This document shows positions 17,830 to 25,336 of a stretch of 64,000 nt of DNA, piece after piece (position 1 is the first letter of the stretch; the number at the start of each line of letters is the position of its first letter). The stretch spans positions 248,001 to 312,000 of the forward strand of contig CAVVAM010000002.1 in the NCBI GenBank assembly GCA_963746265.1, written 5' to 3'. The notes under the pieces are model-generated. The model saw only the letters and a program-made list of their open reading frames with translations. It ran no database searches and was not told the DNA's origin. This DNA comes from Ilumatobacter sp963746265. GTDB lineage: Bacteria; Actinomycetota; Acidimicrobiia; Acidimicrobiales; Ilumatobacteraceae. The translations under genes and the position numbers were made by a program.

Positions 17830-18606
17830 TCAGGTTCCCGTGAACCGGGCGTGGCCCGGCCCGTCTTCGAGGAAGCTCGACACGCCGATCTGGCTGTCGT
17901 TCGTGCGGAACGACTCGACGAACGCCTCGCGTTCGATGCTCAGTCCGTCGCTCAACGACGTCGACAGACCCTGATCGATGGCCTGCTTGGCGAGGGCCTG
18001 CGCGAGCACCGCGCCCCGGGCACACTCCGCAGCGAGCGCCAACGCACGATCGTGGAGCTCCTCGCCCGGAACGACCTCGTCGGCCAGCCCGATCCGCAAC
18101 GCCTCCTCGGCGTTCACCTGGCGCCCGGTGACGCACATCTCCTTGGCCCGGCTCGGGCCCACGAGGCGTGCGAGCCGCTGCGTGCCGCCACCTCCCGGAA
18201 TCGTGCCGAGCAGTATCTCCGGCTGCCCGAACACCGCCCGCTCACCCGCGATCCGGTAGTCACACGCCAACGCCAGTTCGCAGCCCCCGCCGAGCGCATA
18301 TCCGGAGACCGCGGCGATCACGAAGCGAGGCACCGCCGCCATGGCATCGAGCGCACCGTGGAAGCGTGCCGTGATACCCGCGGCCTCGTCGGGCCCCCCG
18401 AACTCCGAGATGTCGGCGCCGGCCGCGAAGATGCGGTCACCGCCCGTCACGACGACGGCGCCGGGCGGATTCGCGGTCAAGTCGTCGGCGACGGCGTGGA
18501 TCGCGGACACGACGGCGCCGGACAGCGCGTTGACCTTGCCGTTGGCGAGCGTGACGACGGCAACACCATCATCGCGACGGTCGAGCAGAACCACATCGTC
18601 ACTCAT
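17830..18606 (-). CDS. enoyl-CoA hydratase/isomerase family protein
   Basis: A 258-residue crotonase. The oxyanion-hole segments (IFAAGADISEFG and YALGGGCELALACDYRIA) and the EILLGTIPGGGGTQRLARLVG block give both usual catalytic glutamate positions. It most likely hydrates 2-enoyl-CoA in fatty acid or amino acid breakdown. Start set at ATG 18606 (MSDDVVLLD), which gives normal family length; ATG 18615 is an alternative. It ends 3 nt from the convergent glycosyltransferase gene and lies downstream of meaB on the same strand. Confidence 0.9.
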   Translation of the reverse strand: MSDDVVLLDRRDDGVAVVTLANGKVNALSGAVVSAIHAVADDLTANPPGAVVVTGGDRIFAAGADISEFGGPDEAAGITARFHGALDAMAAVPRFVIAAVSGYALGGGCELALACDYRIAGERAVFGQPEILLGTIPGGGGTQRLARLVGPSRAKEMCVTGRQVNAEEALRIGLADEVVPGEELHDRALALAAECARGAVLAQALAKQAIDQGLSTSLSDGLSIEREAFVESFRTNDSQIGVSSFLEDGPGHARFTGT

Positions 18607-18647
18607 GATCTCCATCTTGCCCGAACCGCATGAACGCGAGCGAAGTG

Positions 18648-19607
18648 TCAGGCGTCGACGCCGCTGAGCATCTCGTCGGCCGCGGTCCACGGATCCGTCG
18701 TCTGCTGCCCGACGGCCCCGGTCAACTCGTCCCACCGTTCACCGGTGCAGAGCGAACGGGCCTTCTCGCGGAGTCGGTTCGCCACGATTTCGCGCAACTC
18801 CTCGCCAGCCCGGAACGAGCGTCGCTCGGCGAGCTGACCGCTCTGTTCGGCGTACGTCCGGTGGGAGACGACGGCGTCCCACAGTTCGGTCACGCCCTCA
18901 CCGGTCGATCCGACCGTGGCGACGATCGGCGGGCGCCAGGACTCGTGCGGAAGGTCGGACAGATCGAGCATCTGCTCGAGATCGCGACGGGTCTCGGCAA
19001 CCCCGTTCCGGTCGGCCTTGTTGATCACGAACACGTCGGCGATCTCCATCAACCCGGCCTTGTTGGCCTGCACGCTGTCACCCCATCCGGGGTTCACCAC
19101 GACCACCGTCGTGTCGGCCTTTCCGGCGACCTCGACCTCGACCTGGCCGACACCGACGGTCTCGACCAGCACCCACCGCCGTCCGACCGCATCGAGGAGC
19201 CGGACGGCCTCCGGCGTCGCCAATGACAGCCCTCCGAGGTGGCCGCGCGTCGCCATCGAGCGGATGAAGACACCGGGATCGGTGGCGTGGTCCTGCATGC
19301 GCACCCGGTCACCGAGGATGGCTCCTCCGGTGAACGGCGACGAGGGATCGATCGCCAGCACGGCGACCTCGATGTCGACCGAGCGCAGGTGGGTGATCAT
19401 GGCGCTGGTCAACGTGCTCTTGCCGGCGCCGGGTGCACCGGTGAGACCGACCGTGTAGGCCTGACCGCTCTCGGGGTAGGCCAGGCGCCCCACACGACGC
19501 GCGGGCTCGCCGCCACGTTCGATCAGGGAGAGCAGACGGGCGAGCGCGGCTCGATCACCGGATCGGGCGGCCTGAAACAGTTCGTCCGGGTCGGAGCTGC
19601 GGGCCAT
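18648..19607 (-). CDS. meaB: methylmalonyl-CoA mutase-associated GTPase
   Basis: A 319-residue G3E GTPase of the MeaB/ArgK family, which protects and reloads B12-dependent acyl-CoA mutases. It has Walker A GAPGAGKST (57-65), IDPSSPFTGGAILGDR, the VETVGVGQ switch and the NKAD base motif. No mutase gene is in the window. An enoyl-CoA hydratase gene follows 41 nt downstream, in keeping with acyl-CoA breakdown. Confidence 0.95.
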   Translation of the reverse strand: MARSSDPDELFQAARSGDRAALARLLSLIERGGEPARRVGRLAYPESGQAYTVGLTGAPGAGKSTLTSAMITHLRSVDIEVAVLAIDPSSPFTGGAILGDRVRMQDHATDPGVFIRSMATRGHLGGLSLATPEAVRLLDAVGRRWVLVETVGVGQVEVEVAGKADTTVVVVNPGWGDSVQANKAGLMEIADVFVINKADRNGVAETRRDLEQMLDLSDLPHESWRPPIVATVGSTGEGVTELWDAVVSHRTYAEQSGQLAERRSFRAGEELREIVANRLREKARSLCTGERWDELTGAVGQQTTDPWTAADEMLSGVDA

Positions 19608-19621
19608 GGACCGACAGGTTG

Positions 19622-19891
19622 TCAGACGACGCTGTCGATCGCCGCTTCGGCCTCGGCGACGTTGATCACCTCGGTCACGCCGTCGACGCGGTCACGCATG
19701 ATCCGCTCGATGCCGCCCTTCAGCGTCTGCGTCGACACCGGGCAGGTTCCGCAGGCGCCGACCAACCTCACGGACACGACGCCGGTGGCTTCGTCGACGT
19801 CGACGAGCTCGATGTCACCGTTGTCGGCCTGGAGCGCCGGGCGAATCACTTCGATACAGGCTTCGACTTTGCTTCGCATGACAAGGACCAT
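19622..19891 (-). CDS. NifU C-terminal-domain Fe-S protein
   Basis: An 89-residue protein equivalent to the NifU/NfuA C-terminal domain, with the cluster-binding C-x-x-C in GACGTCPVS. It would hold or deliver an Fe-S cluster. Two in-frame starts exist, ATG 19891 and ATG 19879; neither has a good SD, and a degenerate AACGCT lies 6 nt before 19891. It sits 14 nt upstream of meaB, so the two may be co-transcribed. Confidence 0.88.
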   Translation of the reverse strand: MVLVMRSKVEACIEVIRPALQADNGDIELVDVDEATGVVSVRLVGACGTCPVSTQTLKGGIERIMRDRVDGVTEVINVAEAEAAIDSVV

Positions 19892-19923
19892 TCAATCAGC
19901 GTTTGCACCGAGACCCTGCGCCG

Positions 19924-19929
19924 TAGCCT
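19924..19929 (+). promoter_or_regulatory. -10 box TAGCCT, leaderless layout
   Basis: Ends 7 nt before GTG 19937 and supports the short gene there as real. Confidence 0.5.
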
Positions 19930-19936
19930 GAGCTGC

Positions 19937-20092
19937 GTGCTGCTCGCCTCGATCGTCGCCCACGAGGGCGGATGGGACGAAGTCCTGCTGGTGGCCGGTC
20001 CGATCGTGCTGATCATCGGGCTGCTAGCACTCGTCAAGCGCCGCGTCGACGCCGAGACGCCCCCGGACGACGAGCAACCACAGAGCGGCTGA
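19937..20092 (+). CDS. 51-residue single-pass membrane peptide
   Basis: Opens MLLASIVAHEGGWDEV, followed by one hydrophobic helix (LLVAGPIVLIIGLLALV) and a charged tail KRRVDAETPPDDEQPQSG. Its orientation looks N-out/C-in by charge. The codons end mostly in G or C. It is head-to-head with the NifU-type gene, 45 nt apart. No family is recognised and the function is unknown. Confidence 0.65.
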   Translation: MLLASIVAHEGGWDEVLLVAGPIVLIIGLLALVKRRVDAETPPDDEQPQSG

Positions 20093-20129
20093 GGAGCATG
20101 CACGCCGCCTCGGGCAGCGTGCGGCTCGC

Positions 20130-20281
20130 TCACCCCTGGTCTGCGAGGTGCGGCGTCCCGAACCGCGATGTGCCGGCCGGCTCGAGCGTGCCGTTCCACT
20201 CCGCGACGACGTACACGGTCGTACCCTCGGAGACGGAGGCCCGTCCGACAGGTCGTACACGTCGAGTCTCCGTTCGGCCAC
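20130..20281 (-). pseudogene. possible small gene interrupted by a one-base frameshift
   Basis: The 311-nt gap between the small membrane gene and murA is mostly empty, but two overlapping minus frames join into one protein-like reading. One frame from GTG 20281 gives VAERRLDVYDLSDG. A -1 shift near 20241 continues as ASVSEGTTVYVVAEWNGTL and ends at the stop at 20130. Codon third positions are G/C-rich in the first frame before the shift and in the second after it. It may be a disrupted gene, a sequencing error, or chance. The plus strand over the same span also looks coding-like, which lowers confidence. Confidence 0.3.
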
Positions 20282-20403
20282 TCCCGGAGTCCGCCCGGGC
20301 GGGCACCCCGAACGTTCCGAACGACACCGGATGCGGGCTCGGCCACCTCGATGGGCGATGAGCCGGCGGACGTCGCTCGAACTCCCGACCGATGGCCGAC
20401 GGC

Positions 20404-21681
20404 CTAGCAGCCGATGCGCTCGATGTCCGCACCGACGTCGCGGAGCCGGCCGACGAGGTCGTCGTAGCCCCGATCGATGTGGTGGACGCCGGTGATCGTG
20501 GTGGTGCCCTCGGCGGCGAGTCCGGCGACGACCATCGCCGCGCCGGCGCGGATGTCATGTGCGACCACCGAGGTGCCGACCAGCCGGTCGACCCCGCGAA
20601 CGAGTGCGTGATGGCCATCGGTCTTGATGTCTGCGCCGAGACGCTGTAGCTCCTCCACGTAGGCGAAACGCCCGGGGTAGAGGTTCTCGGTCACGACCCC
20701 GACGCCGTCGGCGACCGAGAGCATGGTGATGATCAATGGCTTGTAGTCCGTGGCGATCCCCGGATACGGCAGGGTCGCCACGTCGGCCGAACGGAGCCGA
20801 TTCGGCGCGGCGACCCGCAATCCGTACGGCAGCGGCTCGATCTCCATCCCCATGTCGCCGAAGCGCGACAGCACCATCGCCATGTGCTTCGACTGCGCGT
20901 TGAGGAGGTCGAGACACCCGCCGGTGACGGCGCACGCGGCGATGTACGTCGCGGCCTGGATGCGATCGGGCACGGTTTCGTGCTCACATCCGTGCAGGGT
21001 GCCCGCTTCGACGCCCTCGATCCGCAGCGTCGAGGTGCCGGCTCCGGCGACGCGGGCGCCCATCTCGTTGAGGAACTCGCAGAGGTCGATGATCTCTGGT
21101 TCTCGGGCGGCGTTGTGGATGACCGTCCAGCCGTCGGCGAGCACTGCTGCGGTGACGATGTTCTCGGTCGCCCCGACGCTCGGGAAGTCGAACGTGATCT
21201 CGGCGCCGTGGAGCCGGTCGGCGTGCGCGGTCACGGTGCCGCCGTCGAACCGGAACCGGGCACCCATCGCCTCCAGGCCGGCGATGTGCATGTCGATCGG
21301 TCGCGAGCCGAAGTCGTCGCCGCCGGGCATGGCGATCGTCACCTCGCCGCAGCGTGTCAGCAACGGACCCAGCACGTTGATCGACGCCCGAATCCGATCG
21401 GCGAGTTGCATCGGCGCCACCGGCGTCAGCCCACCCCGGTTCGTGATCGTCACCACGCCGTACTCCGGCGTCTCGGTCACGCTGACGCCGATCGCCCGCA
21501 GCAGATCGGCCATGATCCCGACGTCGACGATGCCGGGCACGTTGGTGATCTCGAACGTGCCGTCGCCGAGCAAGCTCGCCGCCATCAGCTTGAGCACCGA
21601 GTTCTTGGCGCCGGGTACCAGCACCTCTCCGACGAGCGGTTCCGCGTGATGGACCCTGATACATCGCTCGGGCTCGGACAT
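20404..21681 (-). CDS. murA: UDP-N-acetylglucosamine 1-carboxyvinyltransferase with Asp at the Cys115 position
   Basis: A 425-residue MurA that transfers enolpyruvate from PEP to UDP-GlcNAc in the first committed step of peptidoglycan synthesis. K26 of GAKNS matches the catalytic lysine. The mobile active-site loop reads PGGDDFGSRP (119-128), where most enzymes have PGGCAIGARP; D122 replaces the cysteine alkylated by fosfomycin. The same Asp is known in Mycobacterium tuberculosis and Chlamydia MurA and gives intrinsic fosfomycin resistance. ATG 21681 is preferred to GTG 21684 because TACTGT lies 8 nt upstream. Confidence 0.96.
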   Translation of the reverse strand: MSEPERCIRVHHAEPLVGEVLVPGAKNSVLKLMAASLLGDGTFEITNVPGIVDVGIMADLLRAIGVSVTETPEYGVVTITNRGGLTPVAPMQLADRIRASINVLGPLLTRCGEVTIAMPGGDDFGSRPIDMHIAGLEAMGARFRFDGGTVTAHADRLHGAEITFDFPSVGATENIVTAAVLADGWTVIHNAAREPEIIDLCEFLNEMGARVAGAGTSTLRIEGVEAGTLHGCEHETVPDRIQAATYIAACAVTGGCLDLLNAQSKHMAMVLSRFGDMGMEIEPLPYGLRVAAPNRLRSADVATLPYPGIATDYKPLIITMLSVADGVGVVTENLYPGRFAYVEELQRLGADIKTDGHHALVRGVDRLVGTSVVAHDIRAGAAMVVAGLAAEGTTTITGVHHIDRGYDDLVGRLRDVGADIERIGC

Positions 21682-21689
21682 CACACCTC

Positions 21690-21695
21690 ACAGTA
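21690..21695 (-). promoter_or_regulatory. -10 box TACTGT, leaderless layout
   Basis: Ends 8 nt before the murA ATG. The divergent MFS promoter lies 45 nt away and shares the cagtatgc sequence. Confidence 0.5.
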
Positions 21696-21740
21696 TGCCC
21701 AGCGTTCCCACGCTCTCGGCCCGTCCCAGGTCGGCGACAG

Positions 21741-21746
21741 TATGCT
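21741..21746 (+). promoter_or_regulatory. -10 box TATGCT, leaderless layout
   Basis: Ends 6 nt before GTG 21753 of the MFS transporter gene. Confidence 0.55.
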
Positions 21747-21752
21747 CCGCCC

Positions 21753-23297
21753 GTGTTCAACCGGTCGGCCATCCGTGTGTGGCCCGACGAGTCCGCCGTG
21801 CGCGAACGACTGTTCACCGAACGACGGGACCTCGTCAGCGAGCGGACGCTGGCGACCGAGCCAGCCCGGGCGTCGTTCGGGCAGGCCGACGGACCGTTCG
21901 GGTCCTACGAACGTACGTTGACCACCGATGGCGATCGCATCGTCGAACGCACCACGTACCGACTCCGGATCCCGTGGTTCGGGTGGTTGTTCGCACTGCC
22001 CGTCTGGGCGCACCTGAGCCGGCGGGGGAGCCATCTCGACCGTCCTGCCCGCACGAAACCGCCCTGGTGGGCGCCACCCGACCGGATCGACGAGCGCCAG
22101 GCCCTGGTGCTCGGTCTCCTGGCCGCGGCGTCGATGTCGTCGGCGTTCACCAACACCCTCTTCACCCAGACCGCGGAGTTCGCCGCGGAGGACTTCGGAA
22201 TCGGGGACTTGGGCTTCAGCGTCGGCGGTGCCGTGGTTCGCGCAGGCATCATCGTCGCGCTGCCGTTCGCCGTGCTCGCCGACCGTGTCGGCCGCCAACG
22301 TGTCATGCGATTCGTGGCCTGGGCGGCGCCGATCATCACGGCGATGGGTGCGTTCGCGCCCACGTTCCCGGCCCTCGTCGCCACGCAGACGATCGGGCGC
22401 CCACTCGGCCTGGCCCTCGACTTCCTCATCGCGGTGGTCGTCGCCGAGGAGATGCCGCGCAACAGCCGTGCGTATGCCGTCAGCGTGATGGCCATGGCGA
22501 GTGGTCTGGGCGCCGGCATCGCCGTGATGGCGCTGCCGCTCGCCGATGTCGGATCGAGCGGGTGGCGCTTCGTCTACCTCGTCACCTTGATCTGGCTCGT
22601 CGTCGCCGTCGACATCACCCGTCGGCTGCCCGAGACGGTCCGCTTCGTGCGCGAGCACGTCGTCGCTCCCCCGCTCGACAAGCGACGCTTCGCGATCCTC
22701 GCGACCGTCGCGATCTGTGCGAACTTCTTCGTCGCACCGGCGAGCTTCTTCCAGAATCGCTATCTGCGCGAGATCCGCGGCTTCGACGCCGGCACGATCG
22801 CCCTGTTCACGCTGACGACGGCGACGCCTGCCGGGATCGGGCTCGTCATCGGCGGTCGGTTGGCCGACATCAGGGGGCGCCGCCGCCTGATCGCCATCAC
22901 GGTGCCGGTGGCAACTCTGCTCGTGCTGGTGTCGTTCTCGGTCGACGGAGCGCCGATGTGGTTGTCCGCATTCGGCGGTGGGTTCATCGGTGGCATCGCG
23001 CTCCCGGCGCTGGCCGTGTACCGGGCCGAGTTGTTCCCGACGGGCAATCGCGGCCGCGCGGCCGGCCTGCTGACCGCGTCTGCACTCATCGGCGGCATCG
23101 GAGGTCTGCTCCTCGTCGGCCGGCTCCTCGACCGCGGGTGGTCGTACGGTCAGGTGATCGGCTTGGTTGCGCTCGCGCAGTTGGTCGTGGTCGGCGTCGT
23201 CCTGACGATGTTCCCCGAGACGGCGCACCGCGAGCTGGAGGATCTCAACCCCGTCGACCGGGTGATCACCGCGCCCAACGGTCGAGGAAGTCCTTGA
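21753..23297 (+). CDS. MFS transporter with long soluble N-terminal region
   Basis: A 514-residue major facilitator. The first 125 or so residues are soluble; the FGSYERTLTTDGDRIVERTT stretch and an amphipathic WFGWLFALPVW segment suggest a separate lipid- or ligand-contacting domain. Then come about 12 transmembrane helices with the typical loop-2 motif (LADRVGRQRVMRF), the matching C-half loop (LADIRGRRRL), and PETVR/PETAHRE after helices 6 and 12. The substrate is unknown. The 3' end overlaps the convergent hydrolase gene by 32 nt. Confidence 0.85.
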   Translation: MFNRSAIRVWPDESAVRERLFTERRDLVSERTLATEPARASFGQADGPFGSYERTLTTDGDRIVERTTYRLRIPWFGWLFALPVWAHLSRRGSHLDRPARTKPPWWAPPDRIDERQALVLGLLAAASMSSAFTNTLFTQTAEFAAEDFGIGDLGFSVGGAVVRAGIIVALPFAVLADRVGRQRVMRFVAWAAPIITAMGAFAPTFPALVATQTIGRPLGLALDFLIAVVVAEEMPRNSRAYAVSVMAMASGLGAGIAVMALPLADVGSSGWRFVYLVTLIWLVVAVDITRRLPETVRFVREHVVAPPLDKRRFAILATVAICANFFVAPASFFQNRYLREIRGFDAGTIALFTLTTATPAGIGLVIGGRLADIRGRRRLIAITVPVATLLVLVSFSVDGAPMWLSAFGGGFIGGIALPALAVYRAELFPTGNRGRAAGLLTASALIGGIGGLLLVGRLLDRGWSYGQVIGLVALAQLVVVGVVLTMFPETAHRELEDLNPVDRVITAPNGRGSP

Positions 23298-23832
23298 TCG
23301 CACCGGCGATGGTGTGATCGGCGCCCTTGAGGTCGTGTCCTCGCCCCCCGACCCAGAGATGGGCGACCTTGGCCCGCTTCGGCATCGTGGCCGTCCACTC
23401 CATGATCTCGTCGGGCGAACCGAACGGGTCCTTGGTGCCCGAGATGAACAGGGTGGGTACCGCGATGGCGGGCAGGTGATCGACGCGGAGCCGGTCGGGC
23501 TTGCCGGGCGGGTGGAGCGGGTAGGAGATCAGCACCAGCCCCTTCAGGTTCTTCGGAGGCGGCCGGCCGTCGGCGCCGGCCGCGATCATCGAGCACATAC
23601 GCCCACCCATGGATCGCCCACCCATCACGAGCGGCTGATCGGGGTCGATGCCCTCCAGTTCCTCGCGAACGGCGGCGAGCAGCCTGGGCGCTCGGTCGGG
23701 AGCCCGGCGCCCCTCCTTGCGATATGGGAAATCGGCACGCACGCACGGGTGTGGGGCGACGTATCGCTCGGCGGCCACGAGCGACGGATGATCCGAATCC
23801 GACCCGGCCCCGGGATAGAGCAGCAGCGTCAC
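23266..23832 (-). CDS. alpha/beta hydrolase, KANL3/Tex30-like
   Basis: A 188-residue small hydrolase. The nucleophile is S74 in GGRSMGGRM, the acid is Asp in SGTKDPFGS (about 136), and the base is His in GGRGHDLKG. The N terminus TLLLYPGAGSDSDHP carries the oxyanion loop. This compact family is related to dienelactone hydrolases; the substrate is unknown. Its ATG overlaps the stop of the J-domain gene (ATGA), so it is the third gene of that operon. Confidence 0.85.
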   Translation of the reverse strand: MTLLLYPGAGSDSDHPSLVAAERYVAPHPCVRADFPYRKEGRRAPDRAPRLLAAVREELEGIDPDQPLVMGGRSMGGRMCSMIAAGADGRPPPKNLKGLVLISYPLHPPGKPDRLRVDHLPAIAVPTLFISGTKDPFGSPDEIMEWTATMPKRAKVAHLWVGGRGHDLKGADHTIAGAIKDFLDRWAR

Positions 23833-24533
23833 GCGCCGAGCTTCGACGTGAGGATTCGACGTGCCTCGTTCAGGTCGAGGATCGCCTTGCTCGCGTCGAT
23901 CGCTGCGCCCCCGTGGTCGGGATGCACGTCACGCATCCGGACCCGGTACTGCTTGGCGACCTCGCGCTTCGACAGATCCGACGTCCCGGCCGGGAAGCCG
24001 AGCAGCTCGAGCGCCCACGCCCTCGGATCCGCCATCGCCGACAACGTCGCCGACTGCGCGCCGGCGAGATGGGCGATCAGCGCCGGGCCGATGGGGCCGT
24101 GCCATCGGGTGGCCTTCAGCAGCACCGGGGCGATGAGGTGCCGGCTCGGGATGTCGAGCCGCTCGACCGCGTACACCGCACCGAGCACCTGCGCGAGATC
24201 GCTACCGTTGGTCCCGAAGTCGAACTCGACGTCGTCGCCGACGCCGAGCATGCGATGACGGCTGTTCGACAACCCGTGCCGGTCGACCTGGAACCTGTGG
24301 CGCAGTCTGGGCTGGACGACGCGATCCCCACGTTCGATCTCGGTGATGAGCCGGGCCACGTCACCCCGGAGTTCGGGATCGACGCCACCGATGTGGTTCG
24401 CGACCACCGCACCGAGGAGCAGGCCACCGAACCCCGGTGCGGGATCGACCGGCAGCACCAGATGACCGAGAGCGACCCGTCGGGTCGGCACCGCCGGCCG
24501 GGTGTGGAAGACCTCGAGTTCTGCGAGCAGCAT
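23829..24533 (-). CDS. C-terminal J-domain protein with unrecognised N-terminal domain
   Basis: A 234-residue protein. Residues from about 170 form a J domain with the HPD signature in RDVHPDHGG, the part that stimulates DnaK ATP hydrolysis. The first 165 residues are not a known DnaJ arrangement: there is no Gly/Phe region or zinc finger, and I do not recognise the family. The position of the J domain at the C terminus points to a specialised co-chaperone. It lies 7 nt downstream of the tandem-repeat protein gene and overlaps the hydrolase gene by 4 nt. Confidence 0.75.
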   Translation of the reverse strand: MLLAELEVFHTRPAVPTRRVALGHLVLPVDPAPGFGGLLLGAVVANHIGGVDPELRGDVARLITEIERGDRVVQPRLRHRFQVDRHGLSNSRHRMLGVGDDVEFDFGTNGSDLAQVLGAVYAVERLDIPSRHLIAPVLLKATRWHGPIGPALIAHLAGAQSATLSAMADPRAWALELLGFPAGTSDLSKREVAKQYRVRMRDVHPDHGGAAIDASKAILDLNEARRILTSKLGA

Positions 24534-24540
24534 CGCCGGG

Positions 24541-25320
24541 CTACACGTAGGGGCGGCACGCCGCGCGCAACTCGTCGGCTGCAGCGGTCAGATGTTCGGG
24601 GTCCGCCCCGTCTTCGAATTGCTCGACGACGGCCCGGGCTCGCGCGACGATCGTGCTCCACGCACTCGCCGCCATGCCGAACGGCGGCACCGTCGGCGAC
24701 AGCTGAGGGACGAGATCGAAGATGGTCGTCCGGCCGGCGGTGTGGGTCGCATCGCGGGCCAAGCGGTCAGCGGCCGCATACAGGTCGTGCAGAGCGCCGT
24801 CGGGTGCCTCCGCGTCCTCGTCGAGCGACGCGACGTCACCGGCCTCGATGGCGTCCAGCAGATCGTCGACGACGTCTTCGGCGTCCTGGGCGACGAGCAG
24901 GGTGCGACCCTGCCAGAGATGCGGGATCTCCGCCTCGATCAACGAATCCTTGAGCGTTTCGAGATCGCGAAGCGGCCACTCGTCGAGACCGAATTCGGTG
25001 GACGGGTCACCGTCGAGCAACGGCACGGGGAACGGCCCGATCTCGGCTTCGAGTTCGTCGAACAGCGCGTCGACGGCGTCCTCGATCTGCTCCGGGACCA
25101 CCAGCTCCTCGTCCTCCCAGACGTGCGGGACACCGCGCTCGGCCAGCGTCTCCGACAACTCCGCACGCTGTTCGAACCCCCACCCCGTGAGGTTGTAGTG
25201 CACCTTCGTCTGCTCGGGGTCGTTCGGGTCGAAGTCGAGGTCGAACGGGTGGGGTGCTCCGGCCGCTACGTCGGCGCTCTCTTCCTCACCGTCGGCGCCC
25301 GACTTGTTCACGAAAGGCAT
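24541..25320 (-). CDS. acidic protein with two tandem DUF2007-like repeats
   Basis: A 259-residue, strongly acidic, soluble protein. Two related blocks are visible, about residues 46-91 and 113-159. Each has the pattern L-x2-L-x-E(or A)-x2-[IV]-P-H-x-W-x4-L-x-V-x4-E-D-x-V-D-x-L. This resembles the small putative signal-transducing DUF2007 domain, but that match is by eye. A helical C-terminal domain of about 85 residues follows. It is first gene of the operon with the J-domain and hydrolase genes. Its function is unknown. Confidence 0.7.
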   Translation of the reverse strand: MPFVNKSGADGEEESADVAAGAPHPFDLDFDPNDPEQTKVHYNLTGWGFEQRAELSETLAERGVPHVWEDEELVVPEQIEDAVDALFDELEAEIGPFPVPLLDGDPSTEFGLDEWPLRDLETLKDSLIEAEIPHLWQGRTLLVAQDAEDVVDDLLDAIEAGDVASLDEDAEAPDGALHDLYAAADRLARDATHTAGRTTIFDLVPQLSPTVPPFGMAASAWSTIVARARAVVEQFEDGADPEHLTAAADELRAACRPYV

Positions 25321-25326
25321 GGGATG

Positions 25327-25332
25327 ACGCTA
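25327..25332 (-). promoter_or_regulatory. -10 box TAGCGT, leaderless layout
   Basis: Ends 6 nt before ATG 25320; it would drive the three-gene operon ending at 23266. Confidence 0.5.
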
Positions 25333-25336
25333 CCCG

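Noticed and set aside
20098..20361. Plus-strand ORF starting MHAASGSVRLAHPWS
   Set aside because: Ends in Arg/Pro-rich noise, and the GAGGAGC before ATG is too close; the minus reading is slightly more protein-like, but neither is firm.
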